64,000 nt of DNA from Argyresthia goedartella (Eukaryota; Arthropoda; Insecta; Lepidoptera; Argyresthiidae): the NCBI GenBank assembly GCA_949825045.1, contig OX463813.1, positions 2,418,001-2,482,000 on the forward strand, read 5' to 3'. The position numbers and the translations under genes are program-made. A model generated the notes under the pieces. That model saw nothing but the letters and a program-made list of their open reading frames with translations. It was not told where the DNA came from and did no database searches. Shown one piece after another: positions 31,544 through 42,059 of this stretch (position 1 is the first letter of the stretch; every line of letters starts with the position of its first letter).

Positions 31544-31589
31544 AGCATTAACAAATTAGTAACACAACCACATAAAATTTTAATATAGG

Positions 31590-31720
31590 TACACACATTG
31601 CTTCTGGCCCCACACTAGGATACCCTGTGTCGTGGGAACCAGAAACAGCGACGTCGCAAACATGTTTACAACCAACCTGGACCTGGGACTCTTCTTTTTC
31701 TCTCCCCAGCCGACATTTGC
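31590..31720 (-). repeat. SINE-C tail
   Basis: It contains ttctggccccacactaggat + accctgtgtcgtgggaacca, followed by gaaacagcgacgtcgc. Confidence 0.6.
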
Positions 31721-31805
31721 GTCTGAAGCACTCCCTCGACCGCAACACCGCAGACGCCGTCAAATAAATTAGTAGGACCGCCACAAGAAACAAGATATTT
31801 CTGCG

Positions 31806-31838
31806 GAACCCAGTCCGACTCGCACTTGGCCGGTTTTT
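31806..31838 (-). repeat. F repeat 5' tip
   Basis: It reads ccagtccgactcgcacttgg + ccggttttt, the reverse of the family's first 30 bp. Confidence 0.55.
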
Positions 31839-32377
31839 ATTGTCGTTTTATTATGCACGGCAAAATATGCTTGCAGCTGATGTAGTACATTTATCTCGCG
31901 ACATAACAGCTACTCCTAAAACCGGGTATGTTAAAATACCACTTCGAACATCAATTTCTTTACATAACAATTGCAAAACAAGCCATCATTATTACAAACT
32001 AGAAATAATTGTGGTCACCTGTTCTAAACTTTGACACAACAGATGTCGGCGAGACGGCGATACATAGCTCTCTCGCTCGCACCCACCTGTGTGATGGCGT
32101 CATAACAGGTGAACGGTGACCGTTACAATAGGGTGCTGTTACGAGTGGCATCGGGGGGTCGTGTTTAACTTAAACTGCGGTTTTGTTTTGACAGTTTTAA
32201 CAAAATAATCAAAATTTATTCTAGTTGTCTCTATCCGGCCTCCACGATACAGGTTGTAACTAGTGAGGAGACCACTAGCAATCTATTCCTTATACATTAT
32301 AATTCCTATAATTTGGCAAATGAAGAGTTTTTTATTTTGAATTTGTTTCTTGACTAAAACAGTGTGCGGGCAAGTGT
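31839..32377. other. Unassigned, no repeat recognised
   Basis: This stretch has no match to other repeats in the window and so may be single-copy. 32030-32160 is relatively GC-rich (gagacggcgatacatagctc). No long frame is seen. Confidence 0.3.
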
Positions 32378-32473
32378 CAGTCATAGCTTGTTTAATGTGA
32401 GTGGTGATATACTAGTAGGTGAATATGGAAAAACAATAACAAATACTTCACAAAAATATTTGAACACAGAAAG
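32378..32473 (+). promoter_or_regulatory. Possible untranslated first exon with consensus splice donor
   Basis: An initiator-like TCAGTC at 32378-32383 is followed 90 nt later by AAG|GTAAGT at 32471-32479, a perfect donor consensus. The only ATG between is followed after three codons by a stop (ATG GAA AAA CAA TAA), so the exon would be untranslated. There is no DPE at +28. A 9-base consensus match is expected by chance roughly once per few hundred kilobases of strand, so this is only suggestive. Confidence 0.2.
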
Positions 32474-32685
32474 GTAAGTGAAAGTCTTGGAATTTATGTT
32501 ATCAATGGAGAAAACAAAAACAGACCGTCGATATAATTAAAACATCGATGATGAAAAGTGATGTTAAAGTGTGTATTGCTTTATTGTTGATGATGATGAC
32601 CCCTTTATCATCAATAATATCAAATGTATCACTCATTTATCCGGTAATTTAAATCTTTATTAAATTATTAAATTATTTGGTTTAA
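32474..32685. other. Unassigned sequence
   Basis: AT-rich; nothing recognised. Confidence 0.25.
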
Positions 32686-32915
32686 GGAGCTCTGTGGTTT
32701 AATGGTTTCACGCTTGCTTCTCACAGGAGATGCAGTTTCGATTTCTGACCATGTACCAATGAGATAATTAACAGTACTTAAGTACATTATACGGCCATTC
32801 TAACGGTGATGGAATACATCGTGAGGAAACCTTCATTACTCCATAGCAGCAGATGGGCTAATCTCCTGTCACGCAAAATGGAGTATTGAATGCTATGCAT
32901 TATTTTTCTTAAACC
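32686..32915 (+). repeat. SINE-B variant 1, near full length
   Basis: A tRNA-like head (gagctctgtggtttaatggt + ttcacgcttgcttctcacag), a middle, and a tail to cacgcaaaatggagtattga. The last part of the tail is missing. Confidence 0.7.
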
Positions 32916-33217
32916 CAAGTCTAAAAAAACCGCACCTCCACCTAACCCCACAAGAATAAGGCCTTTCCTGTACGAAACTGGCTAAGTTTTTTATCCTACT
33001 GTCTAACTATACCTGACTGCATAGAACTAAAGTAACAGATGCTCGGCGCACGCGCCCAAGCATGAATAAAAAGGGATGTTAAAAAAACGACGTCTCAACT
33101 TTACTGGCTTTTTTAGTTTGCCTTCGGAAGGAATAGTTGATACTATAAGTTTAGTTTGAAGGAAGGATAATAGAAGTGTTATGATCTCAGCGTCAAACAC
33201 AAATTGCACATTTTTTA
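32916..33217. other. Unassigned sequence
   Basis: No gene is recognised; the minus frame 33296-33027 starts inside the SINE-A. Confidence 0.3.
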
Positions 33218-33469
33218 TGACGACCCGATTGTCCGAGTCGACAGTGAACTTCCCTACGAATACAAGGGTCCCGGGTTCGAATCCCGGTGCGGGCAAATAT
33301 TTGTTTTATGAGAACGGATGTTTGTACCCTAGACATGGTTGTTTATCTATCTAAGTATAATATTTATCTATATAAGTATGTGTATCGTTGTCTAGTACCC
33401 AAGATACTGGGAATCCTAGTTTGGGGCTGGATCAATGTGTGTAAAAAGTGTTCAAGGTATTATTATTAA
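33218..33469 (+). repeat. SINE-A copy 5
   Basis: Full length with a diverged A-box side (cgattgtccgagtcgacagt) and an intact B box. Confidence 0.8.
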
Positions 33470-33958
33470 ACATAAGATACCAACTAAAACACGTCTGTCT
33501 TTCAATATTATCCTTTATTTTCTACGACATGTAAACCAAAGTCGTTTATCACTCAACATGTCACTGAATCACCATAACCCAGCGTCACCGAAAAATAACT
33601 CTAGACGCCATTCAATAAAGATCAAAATAATCTGTCTTGGCCAGCTATTGGATCGCCTTTCAGTGATAGACAGTTCCATTTCTGTAACTGACATCTTATG
33701 TTCACGGTCAGCAAAAATAGCCTCAGATCAAAATGTGTCTTTATGGCATTGTATTAAGGAAAATCTCGTTGTTTGAGTGGTTTTGGTTTGGCTCATTGTA
33801 CTTTCTGCAAGTCATTTCACACGAGGTAATTGCATGGTAAAGGCGAATAAGGCCCAGTACTTCAATCGTGAGTTAACTCTGTTCTATGAACAATTTTAAG
33901 AGATTTATTTGAGAGAGAAGAATTTAAGACATTTATTGAACTGACAAGTACGATACTG
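33470..33958. other. Unassigned, possibly unique
   Basis: A plus-strand frame runs 33435-33776 but starts within the SINE tail and shows no domain. Confidence 0.3.
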
Positions 33959-35267
33959 CATAGTCAGGTCATAAGTTCTGTCACATGTGCAATATGAAAT
34001 AATTTAGACATATTTATTAATTATGTAAACATTTATACAGCAAAATGAACTTAATAAAACATAAATTCTTATGGTAATAAAGTTTATTCAAAATGACCCC
34101 CGCGATTTTGAATACAGGCCTTTATTCTGCGCGGCCAGTCGTCTATCGCAGCACGAACGAGGTCCATGTCAATATCGGCGGCTGCCTTAATCAAGTATGC
34201 CTTGAGTGACTCCAAATCAGGATCAGGCTTTGAGCAGGCCTTTTCCTCCAAGTGTTGCCATATCTTGTAATCTAACGGACTCAAATCTGGACTGGAGGAG
34301 GGCCAGTCTTCGTGCCGGATGAAGTCGATTTCACGCGCCGCCAGCCAGTCTTGTGTGCTTTTCGCTTTATGAGCTGGCGCAGAATCTTGTTGGAATACCC
34401 AGTGCCTGTTATTAAACATGGTATGAGAAACAGGTTCCACAAGGTTCTTGAGGACTGTATTTTGATACACAACTGCATTCGTTTTTACGCCTTTCTCACA
34501 AAAATGTACCTCAGTTAAGCCCCAATAAGAGACTCCCAACCAAACCATGAGCGAGGATGGAAAATGACCTCGTTGGACACGCGGAATACGGTTGCTCGCT
34601 TCTTCACTGCTGTGTGCGTACACCTTATCATTTTGTTTGTTGTAGCTCTCTTCCACGGTGAAAATTTTTTCATCCGAAAAAAGAATTTCCCGATGCTTTT
34701 TTCCCGCGTACCGCTTCAACAAAGCTCGGCATCTCTTCAGTTTCAGGTCCATTAAACGAGCGTCCAAACGATGTCCTGTTTTTCTTCGATATGCCTTAAG
34801 CCCTAAGTCTTCATTTAACACCCTTTTCACCGTGCTCCTGCTTAACCCCATCTGAAGGGCCAACAGTTTCTGCTTACGTATGGGATTTCTTTGAATTTGC
34901 GCCTTCACAGCTTTTATCACTGCTGGAGTCCTAACAGAGCGAGGGCGACCACTTCTTGACCTGTCATCTACACTAGAGTCTTCATTGTATCGTTTTATGG
35001 TACGATAAACGAATCTTTTGGTTATATTCAAATTTTTCAGTAAGTCGAAAATCTGAATTGGCGCGTAACCGCAACGATGCAACGCAATAACTGCGACACG
35101 GTCTTCTTTAAGTGTCCACTCCATATTTAAAAATGAGTAAAATTCTAAAAAGTACACATTTTTATTTTCATGAAAAATTCGAAATTCGAATTCAATAAAC
35201 TTTTTTGTGGCCAGCGTTCTAAATTCAAAAGTTTTTATTGTGTGACAGAACTTATGACCTGACTGTG
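33959..35267 (-). mobile_element. DD37D mariner element, copy 2, structurally intact (1,309 bp)
   Basis: The left end CATAGTCAGGTCATAAGTTC + TGTCACA and its inverse at 35241-35267 differ at one of 27 bases. TA follows the right end (35268-35269). The left flank is TG where TA is expected, so the target duplication has a mutation. It contains an uninterrupted transposase on the minus strand. It is the only one of three copies with an open gene and both ends. Confidence 0.93.
34084..35124 (-). CDS. Mariner (DD37D) transposase, intact
   Basis: This is a 346-codon cut-and-paste transposase, starting at MEWTLKEDRV (35124). The open frame extends 11 codons upstream to 35157, but the MEWTL start is the one conserved in all three copies. 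An N-terminal helix-turn-helix DNA-binding region (about residues 1-110) includes the GRPRS linker motif at about 59-63. The catalytic triad is D151 (FSDEKIF), D247 (FQQDSAPAH) and D285 (SPDLSPLDYKIW), with 37 residues between the last two. The length is normal for the family. On the minus strand AATAAA overlaps the stop region (GAATAAAC), a likely polyadenylation signal. No inactivating change is visible; activity is inferred, not shown. It could also supply transposase to the broken copies, whose ends are alike. Confidence 0.93.
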   Translation of the reverse strand: MEWTLKEDRVAVIALHRCGYAPIQIFDLLKNLNITKRFVYRTIKRYNEDSSVDDRSRSGRPRSVRTPAVIKAVKAQIQRNPIRKQKLLALQMGLSRSTVKRVLNEDLGLKAYRRKTGHRLDARLMDLKLKRCRALLKRYAGKKHREILFSDEKIFTVEESYNKQNDKVYAHSSEEASNRIPRVQRGHFPSSLMVWLGVSYWGLTEVHFCEKGVKTNAVVYQNTVLKNLVEPVSHTMFNNRHWVFQQDSAPAHKAKSTQDWLAAREIDFIRHEDWPSSSPDLSPLDYKIWQHLEEKACSKPDPDLESLKAYLIKAAADIDMDLVRAAIDDWPRRIKACIQNRGGHFE

Positions 35268-35269
35268 TA

Positions 35270-35790
35270 TAATTTGTTATTTTTCAATCTGGTTTAAATG
35301 GAAGTGTATATATGTTATTTGTATATTTGTATGTGTACAACGAATTGGACATATTCTGTCATGTTGTGCATTAATCTGTATTAATAATATATTATATAAA
35401 TAATAAAAAAATAAAAAAATAACACCTTCACAGATACATGATAATCTGTTCTGTTGATTCGCGTATGAAATAGTCGCTCTAAAGGGCAATAAGTGATTAG
35501 GTTTTGGCTGAATCCCTAGTTGTATATAGATTTCAGCCAATAAACGCTCGTACAGGTGTCTGAAGGCTGATTTTGTACTCGCTTTCTTCAGAAACACAAA
35601 TTTTATTTAACACAAATTTTATTTAATCGAGTCATCGCAATACTTTTCAAAGGTATCAGTATAGATGTTAAGTTATACAGAATCCAGCTACTGGATGAGT
35701 ATACTCTGTTTGCTGAACGGTTTCACTTTTGACAGCTTAAAAGCCATACATTTTTGACATTTGTAATGGCTTATGGCGTATCCAAAGACG
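35270..35790. other. Unassigned sequence
   Basis: No repeat family or gene is recognised. The minus frame 35597-35277 lacks any domain. Confidence 0.3.
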
Positions 35791-35813
35791 CAACACTTAA
35801 CCCGACAGTCACG

Positions 35814-36382
35814 GTAGCCAGGACCGATCTAGAGCGAGTCCAGAAGTATAAGTACCTACACGGGTAAATGAAAAATAGGAACATGCAAGAGATAAAGACC
35901 CGTTTCGAAACTGCCCATGCGTCAAAGGTACTGTGTACCAGGCAGCTGGACCTTAGACTACGGATGCGTCTTCTACAATACTGCATCGGGCCGATAGTCT
36001 TCTGCGGTTGTGAAGCGTGGACCATTGAGGAGATCACGCGCAATAGATTAGAGGCCTTCAAGATGTGGAGTTACCGCTGGATGTTAAACATTAGCTGGAT
36101 CCATAGATTCGCGAGTGAAGAGGTTCTGAGACGAGCTGACAAATCCCGAGAACTCATAACCAGCATCAAGAGAAGAAAAGTTGCATAGCTGGGACATGAT
36201 CTCCGTCACGATTGATATCAACAGCTTCAAGCTGTCATGGTGGAAAAGTTTGAAGGGAATTGAGCGTTGTAAGAAGAAGGACATCCTGGCTCTCGAAGAC
36301 CTGTTCCGCCAGGCGAAGGACCGAGAGGGATATTCAGAGCTGACTGCCCACCTCCAAAAGTGGAGAGGCACTGAAAGAAAAT
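35814..36382 (+). pseudogene. RTE-type LINE C-terminal region, several stops and a frameshift
   Basis: Frames in order read VQKYKYLHG*, then EIKTRFETAHASKVL, YCIGPIVFCGCEAWT, RLEAFKMWSYRWMLNISWI, SEEVLRRADKSRELITSIKR, *LGHDLRHD*, and, in another frame, DLFRQAKDREGYSELTAHLQ. 'YG.E.WT ... RLEAFEMW.YRRMLRI.W ... LGH.LR' is the standard region after the reverse transcriptase in RTE-clade LINEs. At least four in-frame stops and one frame change make it dead. No upstream reverse transcriptase is present. Confidence 0.85.
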
Positions 36383-36389
36383 AATTGTA

Positions 36390-37258
36390 CGCAATAAGGA
36401 AATGTTAAAGTAAAACAAAGCATAGTAGGTAGAGTTATTAAAAATAGTGTCATATTTTTATCAATCGAGGTGGCTGAGGACATATTTACCACAATTTTGG
36501 AGACATTAGATATCTGACAGAGTAAATTCCTCCAGGAATATATGTGTTCATGAATCAAAACAGGGTGATAATTGTTGGCTCTACTCAACAATTGTCATCC
36601 ATGATTCCCCTTTTTTTCCCCACATATTTTACTGAACTCATGATTCTGGTGATTGTGACGCAAACTAGAAATGGGTCTACTTAATTGACGTGACGTGATA
36701 CTCAACTGACACCTGTCATTTTGGTTAGCCAATCTTTCAATTTCGTTTATAGATGTGCAAATGTGTTCTTTGTCAGACACATACGCTACGTCACGTCCGT
36801 GGGCACGATGACACCATAATCATTCAGATGCAGCAAAAACACACTAGTCGCACTGTAAACCACAAAGTTAGGCTTATGCGGGTAGATAAATCCTTATAAA
36901 TTCACAAATCTAGAGATAACTACGCAACTAACATCACCACGTATTACAAAGGGTAACTGTACCAAACGGCCGTTGCTTCAACTCCAATTCTAATAAGAGC
37001 TTTCACATCAAAGAAGCTCACCCAAAGTTAGACGTGAGCTTTTAAGCCAAATTCAGGAGCGTAAAGTTAATGTATAGGGAACCTAATTAGGTAATAAACT
37101 CCAAAAAATAATAACTGTGGGTTGCAAAAATAGCTTTATTATTTGATTTATCGATGTATGCCGACCATAGACCATCTGCACACCCTGAATCAGACTATTC
37201 AGAAGCATTGTTGTAGCAGCAAGCTCATGGACAAGTGCATTTTCCCCATCCTTACTTA
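36390..37258. other. Unassigned, possibly unique
   Basis: This is about 870 bp with no repeat recognised and no long frame. Short frames on the minus strand show no domain. Confidence 0.3.
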
Positions 37259-37259
37259 A

Positions 37260-37343
37260 ACTCAAAACTCAAAAAAAACTCAAAACGTTTATTCTGTAAA
37301 TAGGCCACAAGGGCACTTTCACATGTCATTTCATTTCATCTTA
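37260..37343 (-). repeat. LINE-like 3' end shared with 15430
   Basis: It shares aactcaaaacgtttattctg, taaataggccacaagggcac and ttcacatgtcatttcatttc with 15430-15515. The orientation is inferred from the reversed polyadenylation-like region. Confidence 0.45.
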
Positions 37344-37782
37344 CGGGACCAGGGCCTGGTCTTCAGCTGACGCTGACGCGAAGGTTCACACTTGGGGTTT
37401 TGACAACCTCTGTGGCGAATAAAGTTAATGCTGGAGAATAGCTGAGGACCGGACAGCCTGGAGAAACTTGGCTAAAATTATTGCCAAATTTAATACAAGA
37501 TAATATATAGTTAAAGAAATAAATAAACTAGTAAAAAAGTATTACGCAGAGTAAATCGCATGAAGAAATAATGATCATAATATTAAAATGATGATACATA
37601 AATAGAATAATTAATTCAAATATATACATAAGTAAAGGTCCCAGAAAAGCTTGGTCAGCGAGGGAGTTTACGATCACACCTCACATGCTGATATTAATTC
37701 AAGGAAGCCTTTGCCCTCAAGCTGGGTTTTAGATATTATTAAGTATTACATACGTTTAAAATACATATAAAAATATTAAAAA
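37344..37782. other. Unassigned sequence
   Basis: AT-rich with no recognised gene or repeat. Confidence 0.3.
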
Positions 37783-38199
37783 AAACCGGTCAAGTGCGAG
37801 TCTAAATCGCGCACGAAGGGTTCCGTACTACCGTTCAATGGAAGCGATGGTGTGGAGTGAATAGTTTGGATTTTACACAGCAAAATATTGTTTACAAAGT
37901 TATTGGTGCGGTTACTTTCACACTCCATGTACGTAACCAGGTGCATCCATAAGTTTGTATGTGGTATTGAAAGAATTGTTGTATGGGAGCCCCCTTAAAT
38001 ATTTCTTTTATCCTGTTTTTTAGTATTTGCTGTTATAGCGGCAACATGAATACATAATCTGTGAAAATTTCAACTCTCTAGCTAGCTAGGTTCTTGAGAT
38101 ACAGCCTGGTGACAGACGGGTGGACGGACGGACGGACGGACAGCGGAGTCTTAGTAATAGGGTCCCGTTTGGAACCCTTCGGGTACGGAACCCTAAAAA
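37783..38199 (+). repeat. F repeat, full copy
   Basis: It runs from aaccggtcaagtgcgagtct to cttcgggtacggaaccctaa, with four GACG units in the tail (38120-38138). Confidence 0.8.
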
Positions 38200-38317
38200 T
38201 GAGAAGGAATTTATGAATAATAGATACTAATAATAATATTACATTTAATGTAAACACAAACTATATAATGAAACGTGTCGTAATAGGTACCTAATAAACG
38301 GATTATCTATAAAATAT

Positions 38318-39050
38318 AATTTCACCGCGTCTTTTTCCATATGGGGTGGCATATTCCTTGCCAGAGTAATTGTGCCCATGTATAGCCAGTTATTCAATAC
38401 TCCATAATGCGTGACGGGTGGCTAGCCCATCCCCGCAGCCATGGAGATCGAAGGTTTCCTCACAAAATTTTCCATCACCGTTAGTAAATCCGTATAATGA
38501 ACCTTAAATAAAGTACTTATCGTAAGTAACAGTGAGTAACGTAGCATAAACATAGCGTCACTCCTTTTCCCATACGCGGTTGGCAGAGGCACAATTGTGC
38601 CCAGTTTAAGCCAGTTATTCAATACTCCATAATCGTGACGGGGGGCTAGCCCATCCCCGCAGCCATGGAGATCGATGGTTCCCTCACAAAATTTTCCATC
38701 ACCGTTAGTAAATCCGTATAATGAACCTTAAATAAAGTACTTATCGTAAGTAACAGCGAGTAACGTAGCATAAACACAGCGTCACTCCTTTTCCCATACG
38801 CGGTTGGCAGAGGCACAATTGTGCCCACTTTAAGCCAGTTATTCAATACTCCATTTTGCGTGACAGGGGCTAGCCCATCGTCACAGCTATGGAGTATTGA
38901 AGGTTACCTGACGATGTTTTTCATCATCGTTAGAACGTCCGTATAATGTACTAAAGATAAATTAATTATCTCGTCGTTACAGTCAGTAACGAACCTGCAT
39001 CTCCTGTGTGAGAAGCAAGCCTAAAACCCATTAGATCACGGAGCCCTCTT
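38318..39050 (-). repeat. SINE-B cluster with a 224-bp tandem duplication
   Basis: There are three consecutive minus-strand SINE-B variant-1 tails. The first two are near-identical over a 224-bp period (for example ctagcccatccccgcagcca at 38423 and 38647), including their flanking gaaccttaaataaagtactt block. The third, from 38772, is diverged and runs into a full head ending cccattagatcacggagccc near 39045. The frames 38422-38622 and 38646-38846 are products of the duplication, not genes. Confidence 0.8.
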
Positions 39051-39186
39051 GAATAACGTAGTTATATAAAATTATCGTTTTATATGTAAGTGTATGTTTA
39101 TATCTAATCACCTAGATTAAACTCATCTTATATGAATTCGTATGATAAGAAGTATAGATGGAATCGGCTCGGCCGTCATAAATGAA

Positions 39187-39445
39187 AAAGAAACCGGCCA
39201 AGTGCGAGGTGGACTCACGCACCGAGGGCCGCACAAATCGCTTTTTTTTTTTAAGAAACTACAAATTTTCTGTTTTCACATTTTTTTCTTTACTTTTGCT
39301 AAAAGACCTTGCTCAGTGTCAAATGTCATAATTCTAGGAATAGCAAACAGCATTTCAGCAATTTATTAATCGATAATTAACTTCAACTTGATACCTCCAC
39401 GCGTTCCTGAGAAAAAGCGTCTTGACAGACGGACTGACAGACTTT
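39187..39445 (+). repeat. Degenerate F-like repeat
   Basis: The 5' part (aaaccggccaagtgcgaggt + ggactcacgcaccgagggcc) matches the F head. The 3' part (tgacagacggactgacagac) is F-like, but the middle is different. Confidence 0.45.
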
Positions 39446-39475
39446 CCTTGACAACTCTAAAAATGCTCATTAAAG

Positions 39476-39749
39476 CCCTCACCGAGAGGCAGCAGCCTTC
39501 TCCCTCTTATGATTAAGATTAAACCATTCAACATCACGCTGGCTCAGTGCGGGTTTATGCAAGGGTTTTACGACTACTAGTGTTAGTACCAAGAAGAGAT
39601 AGTAGCCGAGATCTGTACCTGAACGTGTTATTCTAAGCACGGAATGGTGCTTAGGATAAATCACTTATTTCGTTGGTACATGGTACTGCATTCGAAACTG
39701 CATCTAAAGTGTCAGAAGCAGCTGTTAACCCACTAGACTACGGAGCCCT
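39476..39749 (-). repeat. SINE-B head with variant-2 tail
   Basis: It contains ctcagtgcgggtttatgcaa of the tail and, at the right, gaaactgcatctaaagtgtc ... cccactagactacggagccc of the head. Confidence 0.6.
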
Positions 39750-39847
39750 TGTGCTGGCATGGCAGCTAGGCCGTCACCCTAAAAATACTAAGGGCCTGCT
39801 TCACAAGGTCCGGATAAGCCCTTTGTGGATAATAATCAAACATTGTG

Positions 39848-40345
39848 TCCATGTCGCAGTTAGTGGTTTAATCAGACACTTAACTAACTCTCTAGACCGT
39901 TAATTAAATACCGAAGTTTAACCAAGTCACTCAAATTCCGTCAGACAAGTGAGTGAACGAAACGTTGAACGAGTTGTCTACACGTTCCTAGGCAACAAGA
40001 CATAATTTTTTTTTATGTTATATACTTAAGTTTATGTTTCAAGTATTTTTTGTTGTGTTTACATGTTCAACCTAACACGAAGGATAAAGGGGGCTTCGCT
40101 TCGCTCACCCCCTTTACCCTTCAACTAAGCTACCGCAATTTTTTGCCCTGACGAAAGCTGTGCAAATCATCGTGATGCCATCTTGTTTTCCAACACGCCG
40201 GCTTTCGGTAAGACAGATTGTGAAACGTTTTCGACGATGCTTTATTTAAATCAAAATGCTAGTGAGTTGGTTCAACGTCGGTATTTAGTTAACGGTCTAG
40301 AGAGTTAGTTAAGTGTCTGATTTAACCAACCAACTGCGACATCCA
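39848..40345. mobile_element. 'P' TIR element, copy 1 (490 bp), 4-bp target duplication TCCA
   Basis: Element 39852-40341 begins TGTCGCAGTTAGTGGTTTAA and ends with the inverse ...CCAACTGCGACA. The ends match over about 85 bp with some differences. TCCA flanks both sides (39848-39851, 40342-40345). The middle contains the CCTAACACGAAGGAT block with its GC-rich stem. No transposase is present. Copy 2 at 51292 is flanked by a different 4-mer, which confirms the boundaries. Confidence 0.85.
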
Positions 40346-40650
40346 CACAATCACGATTTGTCTGGCATATAAGGCTAATCTGGACATTGTGAAACAGGCC
40401 ACACAACGAATACATAATACTTATACAAAAGCTATATTTACTTATACTTATTAATTTGATTCTGAAACTAACTCGTCACAGCAAACAAGTGTTCTTACTG
40501 TATGCGTCCGGGCCAGCCAATTCGGATTCTTATGGTATCGGTGGATGAAGTAACCCTCAAACTTCTTGTTTCCCTGAAAAATACATACAATACATGGTGT
40601 GTATGTTAGTTTCTACCTAATGAAGAAGCAACGTGGCTTTCTCTACATTT
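40346..40650. other. Unassigned sequence
   Basis: No repeat or gene is recognised. Confidence 0.3.
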
Positions 40651-40770
40651 CTATGTATGGCGTCACGCTTCTGCTCATACGGGGTGGCAGAGGCACAATT
40701 GTGCCTACATTTAGTCAGTTATTCAAGACTCCATTTTGAATCACATGGGGCTAGCCCATCGCCGTACTGT
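40651..40770 (-). repeat. SINE-B variant-1 tail
   Basis: It contains tggcgtcacgcttctgctca, ggcacaattgtgcctaca, and ggggctagcccatcgccg. Confidence 0.6.
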
Positions 40771-41005
40771 GTACAAGTATACTCTCTTCATTACTCTGTA
40801 AACCCAATAATGTAGCGCCATCCCAAAATAGCCAAGCGAAATACGACCGTACAGAACACCACATCAGCATCACACTTGAAAACGCCTGTCTTACGAAAGC
40901 TGGTGACCTGAAAGTGCACACACGCGCAAAACTACCCCCTTGTGCGTACACTGCACGCACACACAGACACTCGTCCCTGGCAAAAGCTCTACGTTAGCCA
41001 GAAGC

Positions 41006-41040
41006 TCAGTTTCGGTCGAACCGCCGCCGGAGGTGGACGT
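41006..41040 (+). promoter_or_regulatory. Initiator + DPE core promoter
   Basis: TCAGTT at 41006-41011 fits the arthropod initiator, with the A at 41008 as +1. GGACGT lies at 41035-41040, exactly +28 to +33, and fits the DPE consensus (RGWYV plus T). DPE function demands this exact spacing, so the coincidence is informative. There is no TATA box at -30. The surrounding 40.9-41.1 kb is locally CpG-rich. Downstream is a long ATG-free leader and an open exon, as expected of a real promoter. Confidence 0.6.
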
Positions 41041-41259
41041 GTCGCGAGCTCCTCGAAAATTCCGAACGAATAACCGTCGCGCGTGACTTTTGTGTGACTA
41101 AAATTATAAACAAGTGTGATTTTGAACCGGATCTGTGCTTAACCGTGTTAGTATACTTTTTGTAATTTTTAAAAAATCTCAAGGCTCGCTGAGCAGCGTG
41201 TGAGAGTTTTATAAGATAATAGGTTGGGAGTTGAGTTTTTTTTACGTGCTCACTTCGAC

Positions 41260-41408
41260 ATGGTTCGTTGGTTTAATGCAGGTGTCTTGAGGGGTTTGTT
41301 CTTACGTCCCTCGAGACGTTGGTGTTACATTCTCAGAGTCAAGTGTCACGTGAAAATGGGGATTTCGGTTTTATTCCTCTCGGCATATTCCCAGCAGGGC
41401 AAAGAGAG
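41260..41408 (+). CDS. Candidate first coding exon, unknown protein
   Basis: From the predicted start at 41008 the first ATG is 41260, in good context (GACATGG); none of the 252 leader bases before it forms an ATG. The frame gives MVRWFNAGVLRGLFLRPSRR and on to SAYSQQGKE, 49 codons plus two bases, ending at the donor GAG|GTAAAG (41408/41409). If unspliced, a stop follows at once (AGG TAA), which also suits a splice site there. The peptide is basic and hydrophobic with no motif I recognise. The next exon was not found in the window. The call rests on promoter, start context and donor together, not on homology. Confidence 0.4.
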
Positions 41409-41499
41409 GTAAAGCGATCGCGAGACGAAAATTGCTGATGTCATGTTTAACGGATTGCGATTCTGTGATATTTTTACCTGTTTGCTGTTTCGATTGAGG

Positions 41500-41640
41500 A
41501 AACCTAAAAGGGATATTGCAAAGTGGTTGGTTAGCATTGAACAGAATGCCAGAAGACCGGTAAAGTCTTTGGGAGAGTCTTATACCCAGCATTTGGTGAG
41601 AATGGTGATACTGATGATGTCTAGAGTATTTACAGCTTAT
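41500..41640 (+). pseudogene. RTE-type LINE 3' tip
   Basis: It reads IEQNARRPVKSLGESYTQHL. The 'W.SLGEAY.Q' type ending is that of RTE C-termini (compare WRALGEAYAQQ at 56250). It is followed by gatactgatgatgtc, a decayed simple tail. Confidence 0.5.
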
Positions 41641-42058
41641 ATAAACGATATTATTATATGTGCTTTATAATTATTTACACTTGATATTTTTTGCAACACA
41701 AACATATAATTAAAATTTATTTGTGTTACTAAAATAACATTTAACCTCATACATAGCATCGTTATTTATGATGATGTATTCGATGTTACTTCTAGGAATT
41801 TTCACTCAACTCGCGAAATTAATTGCGTTGGCAGCTGTAGGATATTTTGGACTCATAGTAATAATAACAGTTACTTCACCAAGTTAAAAACTTTAATAAA
41901 CCGACTTCAAGTTGATGCCCTATTACTTCCTCCCCGGTCGGGGAGCGAATGAAGTCCTGCACACGAAAATTCCTCATCAAAACTTTTCCTGAACGAAACC
42001 ATAAACAAAACGTCATCTGTAATATATATATAATTTTTATGACTGTCTTTTTATTTAC
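41641..42058. other. Unassigned, candidate intron sequence
   Basis: AT-rich. If the exon at 41260 is real, this lies in its first intron. No splice acceptor followed by a recognisable exon was found. Confidence 0.3.
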
Positions 42059-42059
42059 G

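Noticed and set aside
34312..34518. Plus-strand frames inside the mariner elements (also at 26866 and 48412)
   Set aside because: They are antisense shadows of the transposase gene and are shared by all three copies for that reason.
38422..38846. Two near-identical 66-codon proteins
   Set aside because: They are translations of a tandemly duplicated SINE-B tail.
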